DNA of 64,000 nt, from contig NZ_JADQTO010000005.1 of the NCBI RefSeq assembly GCF_015704865.1, positions 87,016 to 151,015 of the forward strand, given 5' to 3'. Both the position numbers and the translations under genes were made by a program. Under the pieces are notes generated by a model. The model saw nothing but the letters and a program-made list of their open reading frames with translations. It searched no databases and was not told where the DNA came from. This document shows, in pieces, positions 26,023 through 32,459 of the stretch; within the stretch, counting starts at the first letter, position 1; every line of letters begins with the position of its first letter. The DNA is from Actinoplanes aureus. Lineage in GTDB: Bacteria > Actinomycetota > Actinomycetes > Mycobacteriales > Micromonosporaceae.

Positions 26023-26390
26023 TCAGCCAGGACGACTTCATCTGGTTCACCAGCCAGGCCGCGCGGGTCTACCAGGTCTCCGAGCACGCCATCGCGGAGG
26101 CGGCGGCCCGGCTGGAGCCCTCCGGCCACCGGCGGCACGCCCAGGAGATCTGCGAGCTGCACATCGCGCTGATCAACGTGGCGGCCGCGCACCAGTGGTG
26201 CCGGGCCGGTTGCGAGACCTGCGTGGCGATCCGCGAGTCGATCACGGTGGCGATGGCGGTGCTGCGCACCGAGGTGGACAGCCAGCTCGAGCAGATGATC
26301 GACGGACCGGCGCGCGGCGTCGCGCTACCCACGGCGGCTTCCTGGCAGCGGCCCGCGGCGGGCGCGGTCTACCGCAGCGAGAACCCGTAG
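26019..26390 (+). CDS. Hypothetical protein with a C-x3-C-x2-C cluster, translationally coupled to a leader ORF
   Basis: A 123-residue protein if started at GTG 26019, which overlaps the leader ORF stop; an in-frame ATG at 26007 adds four residues. The sequence is mostly helical: D-D-F-I-W-F-T-S-Q-A-A-R-V-Y-Q-V-S near the start, then H-R-R-H-A-Q-E-I-C-E-L-H, and W-C-R-A-G-C-E-T-C near residue 65, which with the preceding Cys and His residues could bind a metal. The C-terminus is loose. No family recognised. It stands as the only full gene behind the promoter at 25898. Confidence 0.6.
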   Translation: MISQDDFIWFTSQAARVYQVSEHAIAEAAARLEPSGHRRHAQEICELHIALINVAAAHQWCRAGCETCVAIRESITVAMAVLRTEVDSQLEQMIDGPARGVALPTAASWQRPAAGAVYRSENP

Positions 26391-26480
26391 CGGCCGGCCC
26401 TGGCCGGCGGCGAGCGGGGGGTGCGCATTCCGGTATCGCGGTCGGTGTACGCAAACGGTGCAGGGGTATGGCCCTGTGTC

Positions 26481-27137
26481 ATGAGATTGATCGCTTCTGC
26501 GGTGCTCCTGGCGCTCGGCGTCCGCCTCGTGCGGTCCCGCCATCGCCGCGCCTTACACCCGGCGGGACGGTCGTTCACCGGCGAGCTCGAGGTGTGGGGC
26601 CTGTCGCCGGGAACCGGATCGGCGTTGCTCGACCGTCCCGGCCGGCGGGCCGTGACCGTGCGGATCTCCAAGGGCGCCGGCACCCGGCGCGACCGGCCGG
26701 ACGTGCTCGGCCTGGCGATCCGCGCCGACGGGACGGACCTGCTGCTGTCCACGGCCGGCACCGGCCGCCTGACCAGGCATTTTCCGATGCCGCGGCGCGC
26801 CTTCGGCACCCACTACGGCACGATCACCTCGTACCGTACGGGTGACGGCCGCAAGATCTATCTGTCGGCGGGTCCCGACCGGGACGCCGCGCCGCTGGGC
26901 CGGACCCTCGACTCGGTCGCGGCCGCCGCCTCCACCGGGCGGGCCGGGCTCCTGCTCTACGCCGGCCCGCGGGAGTTCGGCCGGGTACGGTTCGGCGCCG
27001 CCCTGTCACCCGCCGCGGACGCGGCCCTCGCCTTCGACCCGGTACGCAACCGGGGCGCTGACCTGTACCCGATCGGCGTCATCCAGGGCGTGCGGGCCGT
27101 CGCCTACCGGCTCAGCCGGCAGTGGCGCGGAGCCTGA
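26481..27137 (+). CDS. Conserved hypothetical protein, possibly catalase-like fold
   Basis: A 218-residue protein with a short hydrophobic N-terminus (RLIASAVLLALGVRL) and then a globular region with F-T-G-E-L-E-V-W-G, R-A-V-T-V-R-I-S-K-G-A-G, R-P-D-V-L-G-L-A-I-R and D-L-L-L-S-T-A-G. The order of these blocks recalls the catalase barrel (V-R-F-S-N-G, D-V-R-G-F-A, D-L), but the catalytic His and haem-ligand Tyr regions are not recognisable, so enzymatic activity should not be assumed. Similar actinomycete proteins have unclear annotation. The ATG at 26481 is the first that keeps the hydrophobic segment; no good ribosome-binding site is present. Confidence 0.6.
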   Translation: MRLIASAVLLALGVRLVRSRHRRALHPAGRSFTGELEVWGLSPGTGSALLDRPGRRAVTVRISKGAGTRRDRPDVLGLAIRADGTDLLLSTAGTGRLTRHFPMPRRAFGTHYGTITSYRTGDGRKIYLSAGPDRDAAPLGRTLDSVAAAASTGRAGLLLYAGPREFGRVRFGAALSPAADAALAFDPVRNRGADLYPIGVIQGVRAVAYRLSRQWRGA

Positions 27138-27146
27138 GACGGCGGA

Positions 27147-27470
27147 TCAGGCCGCGTGGCCGGTCTGCGCCGCGTGCGCGATGGCTCTGCGCAGCACGGC
27201 CACCGACACCGTCAGATCGCCGGCCATGTCGGTCAGCCCCAGCTCGATCCACTCCCGGACCAGCTGCGAGTACGGCACGCCGGCCTGATCGGCGGCGGCC
27301 CGGACCCGCTGGGCGAGCGCCGGCGGCACCCGTACCCCCAGCGGCACCATCGGCTCGGTCTCCGGGACCGGCGGCAGCGCCACGCTCCTGGACTCGTCGT
27401 AGGTGACCTGCCCGGCGGCGAATGCCGCGGCCGCCGCGCCGAGTTGCTCGTCGGAATACCGCTGGGTCAT
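27147..27470 (-). CDS. Antitoxin of a BrnT/BrnA-like pair (CopG/RHH type)
   Basis: A 107-residue protein. The N-terminal half (Y-S-D-E-Q-L-G-A-A-A-A-A-F-A) is helical and may hold the toxin-binding part; the second half has V-P-L-G-V-R-V-P-P-A-L-A-Q-R-V-R-A-A-A-D-Q-A-G-V-P-Y-S-Q-L-V-R-E-W, a ribbon-helix-helix pattern, which would bind the promoter of the pair. The ATG at 27470 overlaps the toxin stop by 4 nt and has GGGAGG upstream. The order toxin first, antitoxin second is that of BrnT/BrnA systems. Confidence 0.7.
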   Translation of the reverse strand: MTQRYSDEQLGAAAAAFAAGQVTYDESRSVALPPVPETEPMVPLGVRVPPALAQRVRAAADQAGVPYSQLVREWIELGLTDMAGDLTVSVAVLRRAIAHAAQTGHAA

Positions 27471-27736
27471 GACGCCTCCCACTTCTCGAACCGTGCGAGC
27501 TCGTCCGGTGTCATCTCGCGCGCTCCGATGATCTGCTGCTGGTGCCCGCCGAGCAGGCGGACCGCGACGATCAGTGCCCGTCCCCGCCCGGTGCGCCCGC
27601 TGATCGTCAGAAAGTGCACGCCCGCGCTCTCCGCGGCGATCGGCAGGCGCCGTGGCGCGGAAAGCACCTCGGTCGCCTCGTAGGGCTCGACGTCACGGAG
27701 CGCGGCCAGCGCCGCCGTAAGCCACTCGTACCCCAC
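27467..27736 (-). CDS. Putative BrnT-like toxin
   Basis: An 89-residue protein with the short mixed alpha/beta layout of RelE-fold ribonuclease toxins: H-F-L-T-I-S-G-R-T-G-R-G-R-A-L-I-V-A-V in the middle, then I-I-G-A-R-E-M-T-P-D-E-L-A-R-F-E-K-W, the helix that in BrnT reads I-S-A-R-x-x-T-x-x-E-R-x-x-Y-E. Assignment to BrnT rests on this C-terminal block, size and gene order. GTG 27736 sits 6 nt behind a TACGCT hexamer, so the message is probably leaderless; autorepression by the pair would act there. Confidence 0.6.
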   Translation of the reverse strand: MGYEWLTAALAALRDVEPYEATEVLSAPRRLPIAAESAGVHFLTISGRTGRGRALIVAVRLLGGHQQQIIGAREMTPDELARFEKWEAS

Positions 27737-27742
27737 GGGCCC

Positions 27743-27748
27743 AGCGTA
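27743..27748 (-). promoter_or_regulatory. Putative -10 hexamer for the toxin-antitoxin operon
   Basis: TACGCT on the minus strand ends 6 nt before the GTG at 27736, with no ribosome-binding site, as expected for a leaderless transcript. Confidence 0.45.
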
Positions 27749-27769
27749 AAACGATTGTCAGACGGCGTC

Positions 27770-27803
27770 GAGCGGCCCGTCCGGTACTCCGGACGGGCCG
27801 CTC
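27770..27803 (-). terminator. Terminator of the FKBP gene
   Basis: A perfect 15-bp stem (gagcggcccgtccgg with ccggacgggccgctc) and 4-nt loop lies 29 nt beyond the FKBP stop on the minus strand, insulating the toxin-antitoxin operon. Confidence 0.85.
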
Positions 27804-27832
27804 GGCTGAAGTGCGTACGGACGCCGCGTGCG

Positions 27833-28201
27833 TCAGTGGACCTGGATCAGGTCCACCACGAAGATCAGGGTCTCGTTCGGCTTGATGGCGCCGGCCGCGC
27901 CGCGCGCGCCGTAGCCCAGGTGCGGCGGGATGACGAGGCGGCGGCGGCCGCCCACCTTCATGCCGGCCACGCCCTGGTCCCACCCGGCGATGACCATCTC
28001 GGCGCCGACCCGGAAACCGAAGGCCTCACCCCGGTTGTAGGAGGCGTCGAACTCCTTGCCCGTGGACTGGGCGACACCCACGTAGTGGACGCTGACGAAA
28101 TCGCCGGGCTTCGCCTCCTGGCCCTCGCCCACGACGATGTCCTCGATCACCAGTTCGGTGGCGGGTGCGTCAGGAATGGGGCCGACGTCGGGCTTGCTCA
28201 T
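27833..28201 (-). CDS. FKBP-type peptidyl-prolyl cis-trans isomerase
   Basis: A 122-residue cytoplasmic protein comprising one FKBP domain. Conserved blocks are V-S-V-H-Y-V-G, G-K-E-F-D-A-S-Y-N-R-G, F-R-V-G-A-E-M-V-I-A-G-W-D-Q-G-V-A-G-M-K-V-G-G, R-R-R-L-V-I-P-P-H-L-G-Y-G and L-I-F-V-V-D-L. The catalytic/FK506-binding aromatic residues are in place. It speeds proline isomerisation in protein folding. ATG at 28201 has GGAGGA 4 nt upstream. It is a single-gene unit ending in a strong terminator. Confidence 0.95.
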   Translation of the reverse strand: MSKPDVGPIPDAPATELVIEDIVVGEGQEAKPGDFVSVHYVGVAQSTGKEFDASYNRGEAFGFRVGAEMVIAGWDQGVAGMKVGGRRRLVIPPHLGYGARGAAGAIKPNETLIFVVDLIQVH

Positions 28202-28333
28202 GAATCCTCCAAGTTGTTACCGGACTCGGCCATGCAATCACAGCGACGCCCGCGCTGAACGAGCGGTGCCGGAAGTACGTACCACCGTGTAGCCGGGAAA
28301 CTCCCGGCTGCCGCCGCGTACCCGGGAGATCCA

Positions 28334-29209
28334 GTGCTCGTCCGCCGTCTCGCCATCGCCGGCCTGCTCGCCGCCGCGACAGTGCCCGCCCTGCCCTCGC
28401 CGGCCCTCGCGCACGGCGCGCCGATGACGCCGATCAGCCGCAACGCGGCCTGTGCCGGCAACGGCACCGAGCGCGGCGCGGCCGCCTGCGAGGCAGCGCT
28501 CAAGGCCACGAACAACTTCCTCGGTGCGTACGACAACATCCGGCTGGCCGGGGTGAACGGCGACGACAAGAGCCGGGTGCCGGACGGGAAGCTGTGCAGT
28601 GCGGGGATCGACGCGTACCGGGGGCTGGACCTGGCCCGGGACGACTTCCCGGCGACTGAGGTGAGGTCCGGGCAGCGGCTGGCCGTGTCGTACCGGGGGA
28701 CCATCCCGCACCAGGGGTCGTTCCGTGTCTATCTCACCCGTCCGGGTTATTCGCCGGAGAAGAAGCTGAGCTGGGACGACCTGGGGTCGGAGCCGCTCGC
28801 CGACATCAAGGACCCGCCGCTGACGGACGGGGCGTACCGGATGCGGGTGAAACTGCCGGAGCGGACCGGGCGGCACATTCTCTACGTGGTTTGGGAGACG
28901 TCCAGCACTCCGGACACGTACTACTCCTGTTCGGATCTGGTCTTCCCCGCCGCTGTGAAGAAGACCGCCGCTCCGACGAAGACGCCGGGAAAGACCGCTC
29001 CGTCGTCGCCGGCTCCCACGACTGCGGCGCCCGCCGAAGCCGAACCGGAGCCCAGCACCGCCGACGCGGTCCTGACGTCGGCCCAGGAGCCGGATGGGGA
29101 CGGCATGGTCACTTTCGGGCACTGGCTCGTGATGGGAGCGCTCGCAACAGCGGCCCTGGTGGCGGCCGGTGCGGGTGTTTCGCGGCTGCGCCGGCGCAAA
29201 ACGCGTTGA
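28334..29209 (+). CDS. Membrane-anchored AA10-type lytic polysaccharide monooxygenase
   Basis: A 291-residue protein. The signal peptide ends P-A-L-A, and the mature chain starts H27-G-A-P-M-T-P-I-S-R, the invariant N-terminal His of AA10 enzymes. The second histidine-brace residue is H126 in G-T-I-P-H-Q-G-S-F-R-V-Y-L. A tail rich in Thr/Pro/Ala and a C-terminal transmembrane helix (about residues 262-283) with R-R-R-K follow, so the catalytic domain is tethered outside the cell rather than secreted. AA10 enzymes cleave chitin or cellulose oxidatively with copper; the substrate is not decidable. GTG at 28334 has GGGAGA upstream. It opens a run of four plus-strand genes that looks like a functional cluster. 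Confidence 0.88.
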   Translation: MLVRRLAIAGLLAAATVPALPSPALAHGAPMTPISRNAACAGNGTERGAAACEAALKATNNFLGAYDNIRLAGVNGDDKSRVPDGKLCSAGIDAYRGLDLARDDFPATEVRSGQRLAVSYRGTIPHQGSFRVYLTRPGYSPEKKLSWDDLGSEPLADIKDPPLTDGAYRMRVKLPERTGRHILYVVWETSSTPDTYYSCSDLVFPAAVKKTAAPTKTPGKTAPSSPAPTTAAPAEAEPEPSTADAVLTSAQEPDGDGMVTFGHWLVMGALATAALVAAGAGVSRLRRRKTR

Positions 29210-29290
29210 ACCCCGGGCCTGTGGATCTCGTACTGAGGGTCGTCGACATGCATCGCCCGTCCGGCCCCCAACGACGACGAAAGGCCAAGC

Positions 29291-29566
29291 ATGAGTCGTG
29301 TTCGTTACCGCGCCCAGGGACGCCAGTGGCTGTCCCGCCGCCGGGTCCTCGCCCTCGCCGCAACCGGCGTGGGCGTGTCCGCGGCCTCCGTGGCCGGCCT
29401 GAGCCTCGCCGGTGAGAGCGAGTCCGCCGCCGGCGACGGCTCCCCACTGGTGGTCTCGGTGCTGGACGCCAAGAAGGGCACGATCGACGTCTTCTCCGGT
29501 GAGAAGCGTAAGACGATCACTGACAAGAAGCTCGCCGCGAGCCTGCTCAAGGCCGCCGGCCGCTGA
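29291..29566 (+). CDS. Small Tat-signal protein upstream of DUF4331
   Basis: A 91-residue protein beginning with a basic stretch, a twin-arginine motif (L-S-R-R-R-V-L-A-L-A) and a hydrophobic segment to about residue 42. The mature part is short and strand-rich: S-P-L-V-V-S-V-L-D-A-K-K-G-T-I-D-V-F-S-G, then K-K-L-A-A-S-L-L-K-A-A. Function unknown. It lies 16 nt before the DUF4331 gene and so is almost certainly co-transcribed with it. AAAGG precedes the ATG. Confidence 0.75.
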   Translation: MSRVRYRAQGRQWLSRRRVLALAATGVGVSAASVAGLSLAGESESAAGDGSPLVVSVLDAKKGTIDVFSGEKRKTITDKKLAASLLKAAGR

Positions 29567-29582
29567 CCTCTGGAGAGGAAAC

Positions 29583-30977
29583 ATGTCTTCCCATCGCGAA
29601 GCGCCGGAGATCAGCAAGGACCCGGTAGCCGACAGTTCCGACCTGTACGCCTTCGTCAGCCCCGACGACCCGGACACCGTCACGCTGATCGCCAACTACG
29701 TGCCGTTGCAGCTCCCGGCGAGCGGCCCGAACTTCTTCGAGTTCGGCGACGACGTGCTGTACGAGGTCCACATCGACGCGAACGGTGACGCCCGCCCCGA
29801 CGTCACCTACCAGTTCCGGTTCCGCACCGAACTGCGCAACGACCGGACGTTCCTCTACAACACCGGCCCGATCGAGTCGCTGGACAGCGAGAACTGGAAC
29901 CGCCGCCAGTTCTACTCGGTCACCAAGGTGGACTCCTCCGGCAAGAGCACGGTCCTCGCGAAGAACCTGCCGTGCCCGCCGTGCAACGTCGGCCCGCTCT
30001 CCATCCCCGATTACGAGAAGCTCGCCGCCGACGCCGTGCACAAGCTGAAGACCGGCGAGAAGGTCTTCGCCGGCCAGCGCGCCGACGCGTTCTTCGTCGA
30101 CCTGGGCGCCATCTTCGACCTGGGCACGCTGCGCCCGTTCCAGGACAAGCACCTGGTCGGGCAGAACCTGTTCAACTACGCCGGCAAGGCGGTCAACGCC
30201 ACCGACAAGACCAACGTGCACAGCATCGCGGTCCAGATCCCGCTGCACATGGTGCGCCGGGACGGCAAGAAGCGGGTACGCGGACGCGACGCCGGAGCGG
30301 TCATCGGGGTCTGGACCTCGGCCAGCCGCCGTCAGGTGGAGGTTCGTGGCGGCGACGGCCGGTCCGGCGACGTGGTGGTCGGCCCGCCGGTCCAGGTCTC
30401 CCGGCTGGGCAACCCGCTGTTCAACGAGGTCATCGTGCCGATGGCGCAGAAGGACAAGTGGAACAGCCTGCCGCCGAGCGAGGACAAGCGGTTCGCCGAG
30501 TTCGTCGCCACCCCCGAGCTGGGCGCGCTGCTGCCGGTGCTCTACCCGGGCCTGTTCGACAACCTGGCCGCCCTCAACGAGACCAAACAGCCGCGCGCCG
30601 ACCTGCTCGCGATCCTGCTCACCGGCATCCCGGACGGGCTGATCGACGGCTTCCAGAACAACACCGGCGAGCTGCAGGCCGACATGCTGCGGCTGAACAC
30701 CGCCATCCCGCCGGCCGCGAAGGAGAACAAGTTCGGCCTGGTCGGCGGTGACCTGGCCGGCTTCCCCAACGGCCGGCGGATCGCCGACGACGTGGTCTCG
30801 ATCTCGCTGCGCGCCATCGCCGGCGCCACCGTGCCGCTGGTCAACGCCGAGTTCGAGCCGGACGCCGCGGCCGCGGCGGTCGAGCAGGGACTGAGCGTCA
30901 AGGACTCCAGCGCGAAGCTGCTCAAGAAGTTCCCCTACCTGGGGACGCCCTTCGACGGATTCGGGAACCCCTCGTGA
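29583..30977 (+). CDS. DUF4331 family protein
   Basis: A 464-residue protein with the family's N-terminal hallmark S-S-H-R-E-A-P-E-I-S and D-S-S-D-L-Y-A-F-V-S-P-D-D-P. It then has Y-E-V-H-I-D-A-N-G-D, T-Y-Q-F-R-F, a F-F-V-D-L-G-A-I-F-D-L-G block and, near the C-terminus, P-N-G-R-R-I-A-D-D-V-V-S-I-S-L-R. DUF4331 proteins are widespread, often annotated only as hypothetical; activity unknown. This copy has no signal peptide of its own, while the small Tat protein encoded just upstream does, so piggyback export of the pair is conceivable. GAGAGGAAAC precedes the ATG at 29583. Its stop overlaps the next gene by 4 nt. Confidence 0.9.
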   Translation: MSSHREAPEISKDPVADSSDLYAFVSPDDPDTVTLIANYVPLQLPASGPNFFEFGDDVLYEVHIDANGDARPDVTYQFRFRTELRNDRTFLYNTGPIESLDSENWNRRQFYSVTKVDSSGKSTVLAKNLPCPPCNVGPLSIPDYEKLAADAVHKLKTGEKVFAGQRADAFFVDLGAIFDLGTLRPFQDKHLVGQNLFNYAGKAVNATDKTNVHSIAVQIPLHMVRRDGKKRVRGRDAGAVIGVWTSASRRQVEVRGGDGRSGDVVVGPPVQVSRLGNPLFNEVIVPMAQKDKWNSLPPSEDKRFAEFVATPELGALLPVLYPGLFDNLAALNETKQPRADLLAILLTGIPDGLIDGFQNNTGELQADMLRLNTAIPPAAKENKFGLVGGDLAGFPNGRRIADDVVSISLRAIAGATVPLVNAEFEPDAAAAAVEQGLSVKDSSAKLLKKFPYLGTPFDGFGNPS

Positions 30978-31333
30978 GCCATCACCACCACCACCACACG
31001 TTGGCACCGTCCGGGCAGGGCACGGTCATGCTGAACATCGGCGGCCGGATCGGCGCCCTGATCATCGACACGCCGGCCCAGTGGCACGGCCACGAGATCG
31101 AGGTCAGCCCGGCGGGGGCGCCGGACGAGCGTACGCACGCCGCGGTCCGGGCCCGGTACGTGCGCGGCGGGGTCACCTACTGCGTGGTTCTCGACGCCCT
31201 GCCCGAGGGCCGGTACCAGATCTGGCAGGACGACGCGGAGCCGCTCGCCGAGGTGGAGGTCCGCGGCGGCGCGGTCACGATGTTCACCTGGCCGGCTCAC
31301 GCGACGCCGGGGCGGGTGCCGGTTCCGGCCTGA
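30974..31333 (+). CDS. Small protein with a native N-terminal hexahistidine run
   Basis: A 119-residue protein starting at a GTG that overlaps the DUF4331 stop (GTGA). Residues 3-8 are six consecutive His, followed by T-L-A-P-S-G-Q-G. The rest is a compact strand-rich domain (V-M-L-N-I-G-G-R-I-G-A-L-I-I-D-T-P, G-H-E-I-E-V-S-P, T-H-A-A-V-R-A-R, L-P-E-G-R-Y-Q-I-W) found in small actinomycete proteins of unknown function. The His run suggests binding of Ni, Zn or Cu. Given the copper LPMO in the same cluster, a metal-handling role is possible but unproven. A terminator follows directly. Confidence 0.8.
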   Translation: MSHHHHHHTLAPSGQGTVMLNIGGRIGALIIDTPAQWHGHEIEVSPAGAPDERTHAAVRARYVRGGVTYCVVLDALPEGRYQIWQDDAEPLAEVEVRGGAVTMFTWPAHATPGRVPVPA

Positions 31334-31337
31334 CGAA

Positions 31338-31368
31338 ACGGTCCGCCGGGGTCGTCCCGGCGGACCGT
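31338..31368 (+). terminator. Terminator of the LPMO-DUF4331 cluster
   Basis: A perfect 13-bp stem (acggtccgccggg with cccggcggaccgt) and 5-nt loop starts 5 nt after the stop of the polyhistidine protein. Confidence 0.85.
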
Positions 31369-31432
31369 CGATGTCATTCCTGGCGAGGTGCGCGGTACCC
31401 GTTCGGGTCCTGACCGGACCCCGTCCCGCGAC

Positions 31433-31438
31433 TAGTGT
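31433..31438 (+). promoter_or_regulatory. Putative -10 hexamer for leaderless AraC-family gene
   Basis: TAGTGT ends 7 nt before the ATG at 31446; there is no ribosome-binding site, and this spacing supports the ATG over upstream starts. Confidence 0.5.
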
Positions 31439-31445
31439 GGACGCC

Positions 31446-32459
31446 ATGGCAGGCAGCCGGCTCCCCAGCCCGGCGGCTCCGGGCGCGGACGTCCCGGTCC
31501 ACGTCAGGTTGCGAACCACCGACATGGAGGAGGCGCGGGCGTTCTGCCGCAAGATCTACTACAGCCCGCTGCGGATCGACCCGGTCGGCGACCCGCGGAC
31601 CTTCGCCTTCTCCGCCGACGTGGTGCTGCTCGGCCCGATCACCCTGGGTGAGGTCGGCTACGGCACCGACATCCGGGTCTCGATCGGTGCCCTGGAGACG
31701 TCGTACCACGTACTGGTCCCGCTCACCGGCATGCTGCGCTCCCGGCACCGCGGCGCGGTGGTCGACGCCGACCCGACCCGCGCCCTGGTGTACCGGCCGT
31801 CCGGCGACATCGAACTGGACTGGCCGGGCACCTGCCGGCTGCTCAGCGTCAAGATCGAGCGCGGCGTACTGGAACGCGAGCTGGATGCCGCCCTCGACCA
31901 GCGGGTGGTCTCCCCGCTGCCGCTCGGCGCCACCTTCGACCTGGTCGACGGGCCGGGGCGGACCTGGGCGGCGCTGGTCCGGCTGCTGCTCACCGAGCTC
32001 AGCGGCCCGTACGGCCTGGCCAGCCAGCCGCGGATGGCGGCCCGGTGGCGCGACATGGTGGTGAGCGGGCTGGCCCTGACCGTTGAGCACCCGTACGGCG
32101 AGGAGCCCGCCGGCCTCCAGGGCCCGCACCGGCCGCGCACCGTGAAACGCGCCCTCGACGTGATGCACGCCGAACCGTGGCGGCCCTACACCGTCGGCGA
32201 CCTCGCTGACGTGGCCGGCGTCGGCGTCCGGGTCCTGCAGGAGTCGTTCCGCCAGCACGTCGGCATGCCACCGCTCACCTACCTGCGCCGGCTGCGGCTC
32301 GACGGCGTGCACGCCGAGCTGTCCCGCTCGGATCCGGGGCAGCTGAGCGTCAGCGAGGTCGCGTACCGGTGGGGCTTCAGCCACCTGGGCCGCTTCGCGG
32401 GTGCGTACCGCGAACGCTTCGGCGTCTCGCCGTCGCACACGCTACGCGGACGAGACTGA
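31446..32459 (+). CDS. AraC-family transcriptional regulator
   Basis: A 337-residue regulator. The N-terminal ~200 residues form an AraC-binding-like sensor domain (T-D-M-E-E-A-R-A-F-C-R-K-I-Y-Y, Y-H-V-L-V-P-L-T-G, V-Y-R-P-S-G-D-I-E-L-D-W). The C-terminal domain has the two helix-turn-helices: T-V-G-D-L-A-D-V-A-G-V-G-V-R-V-L-Q-E-S-F-R, and V-S-E-V-A-Y-R-W-G-F-S-H-L-G-R-F-A-G-A-Y-R-E-R-F-G. The inducer and targets are unknown. The last 18 nt overlap the end of the convergent membrane-protein gene. A paralogue with the same architecture is encoded at 46578-47537. Confidence 0.9.
   Translation: MAGSRLPSPAAPGADVPVHVRLRTTDMEEARAFCRKIYYSPLRIDPVGDPRTFAFSADVVLLGPITLGEVGYGTDIRVSIGALETSYHVLVPLTGMLRSRHRGAVVDADPTRALVYRPSGDIELDWPGTCRLLSVKIERGVLERELDAALDQRVVSPLPLGATFDLVDGPGRTWAALVRLLLTELSGPYGLASQPRMAARWRDMVVSGLALTVEHPYGEEPAGLQGPHRPRTVKRALDVMHAEPWRPYTVGDLADVAGVGVRVLQESFRQHVGMPPLTYLRRLRLDGVHAELSRSDPGQLSVSEVAYRWGFSHLGRFAGAYRERFGVSPSHTLRGRD

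Noticed and set aside
26019..26390. AAC(2') leader peptide regulating the resistance gene
   Set aside because: The leader ORF is on the opposite strand and transcribed away from the acetyltransferase gene, so it cannot be its leader.
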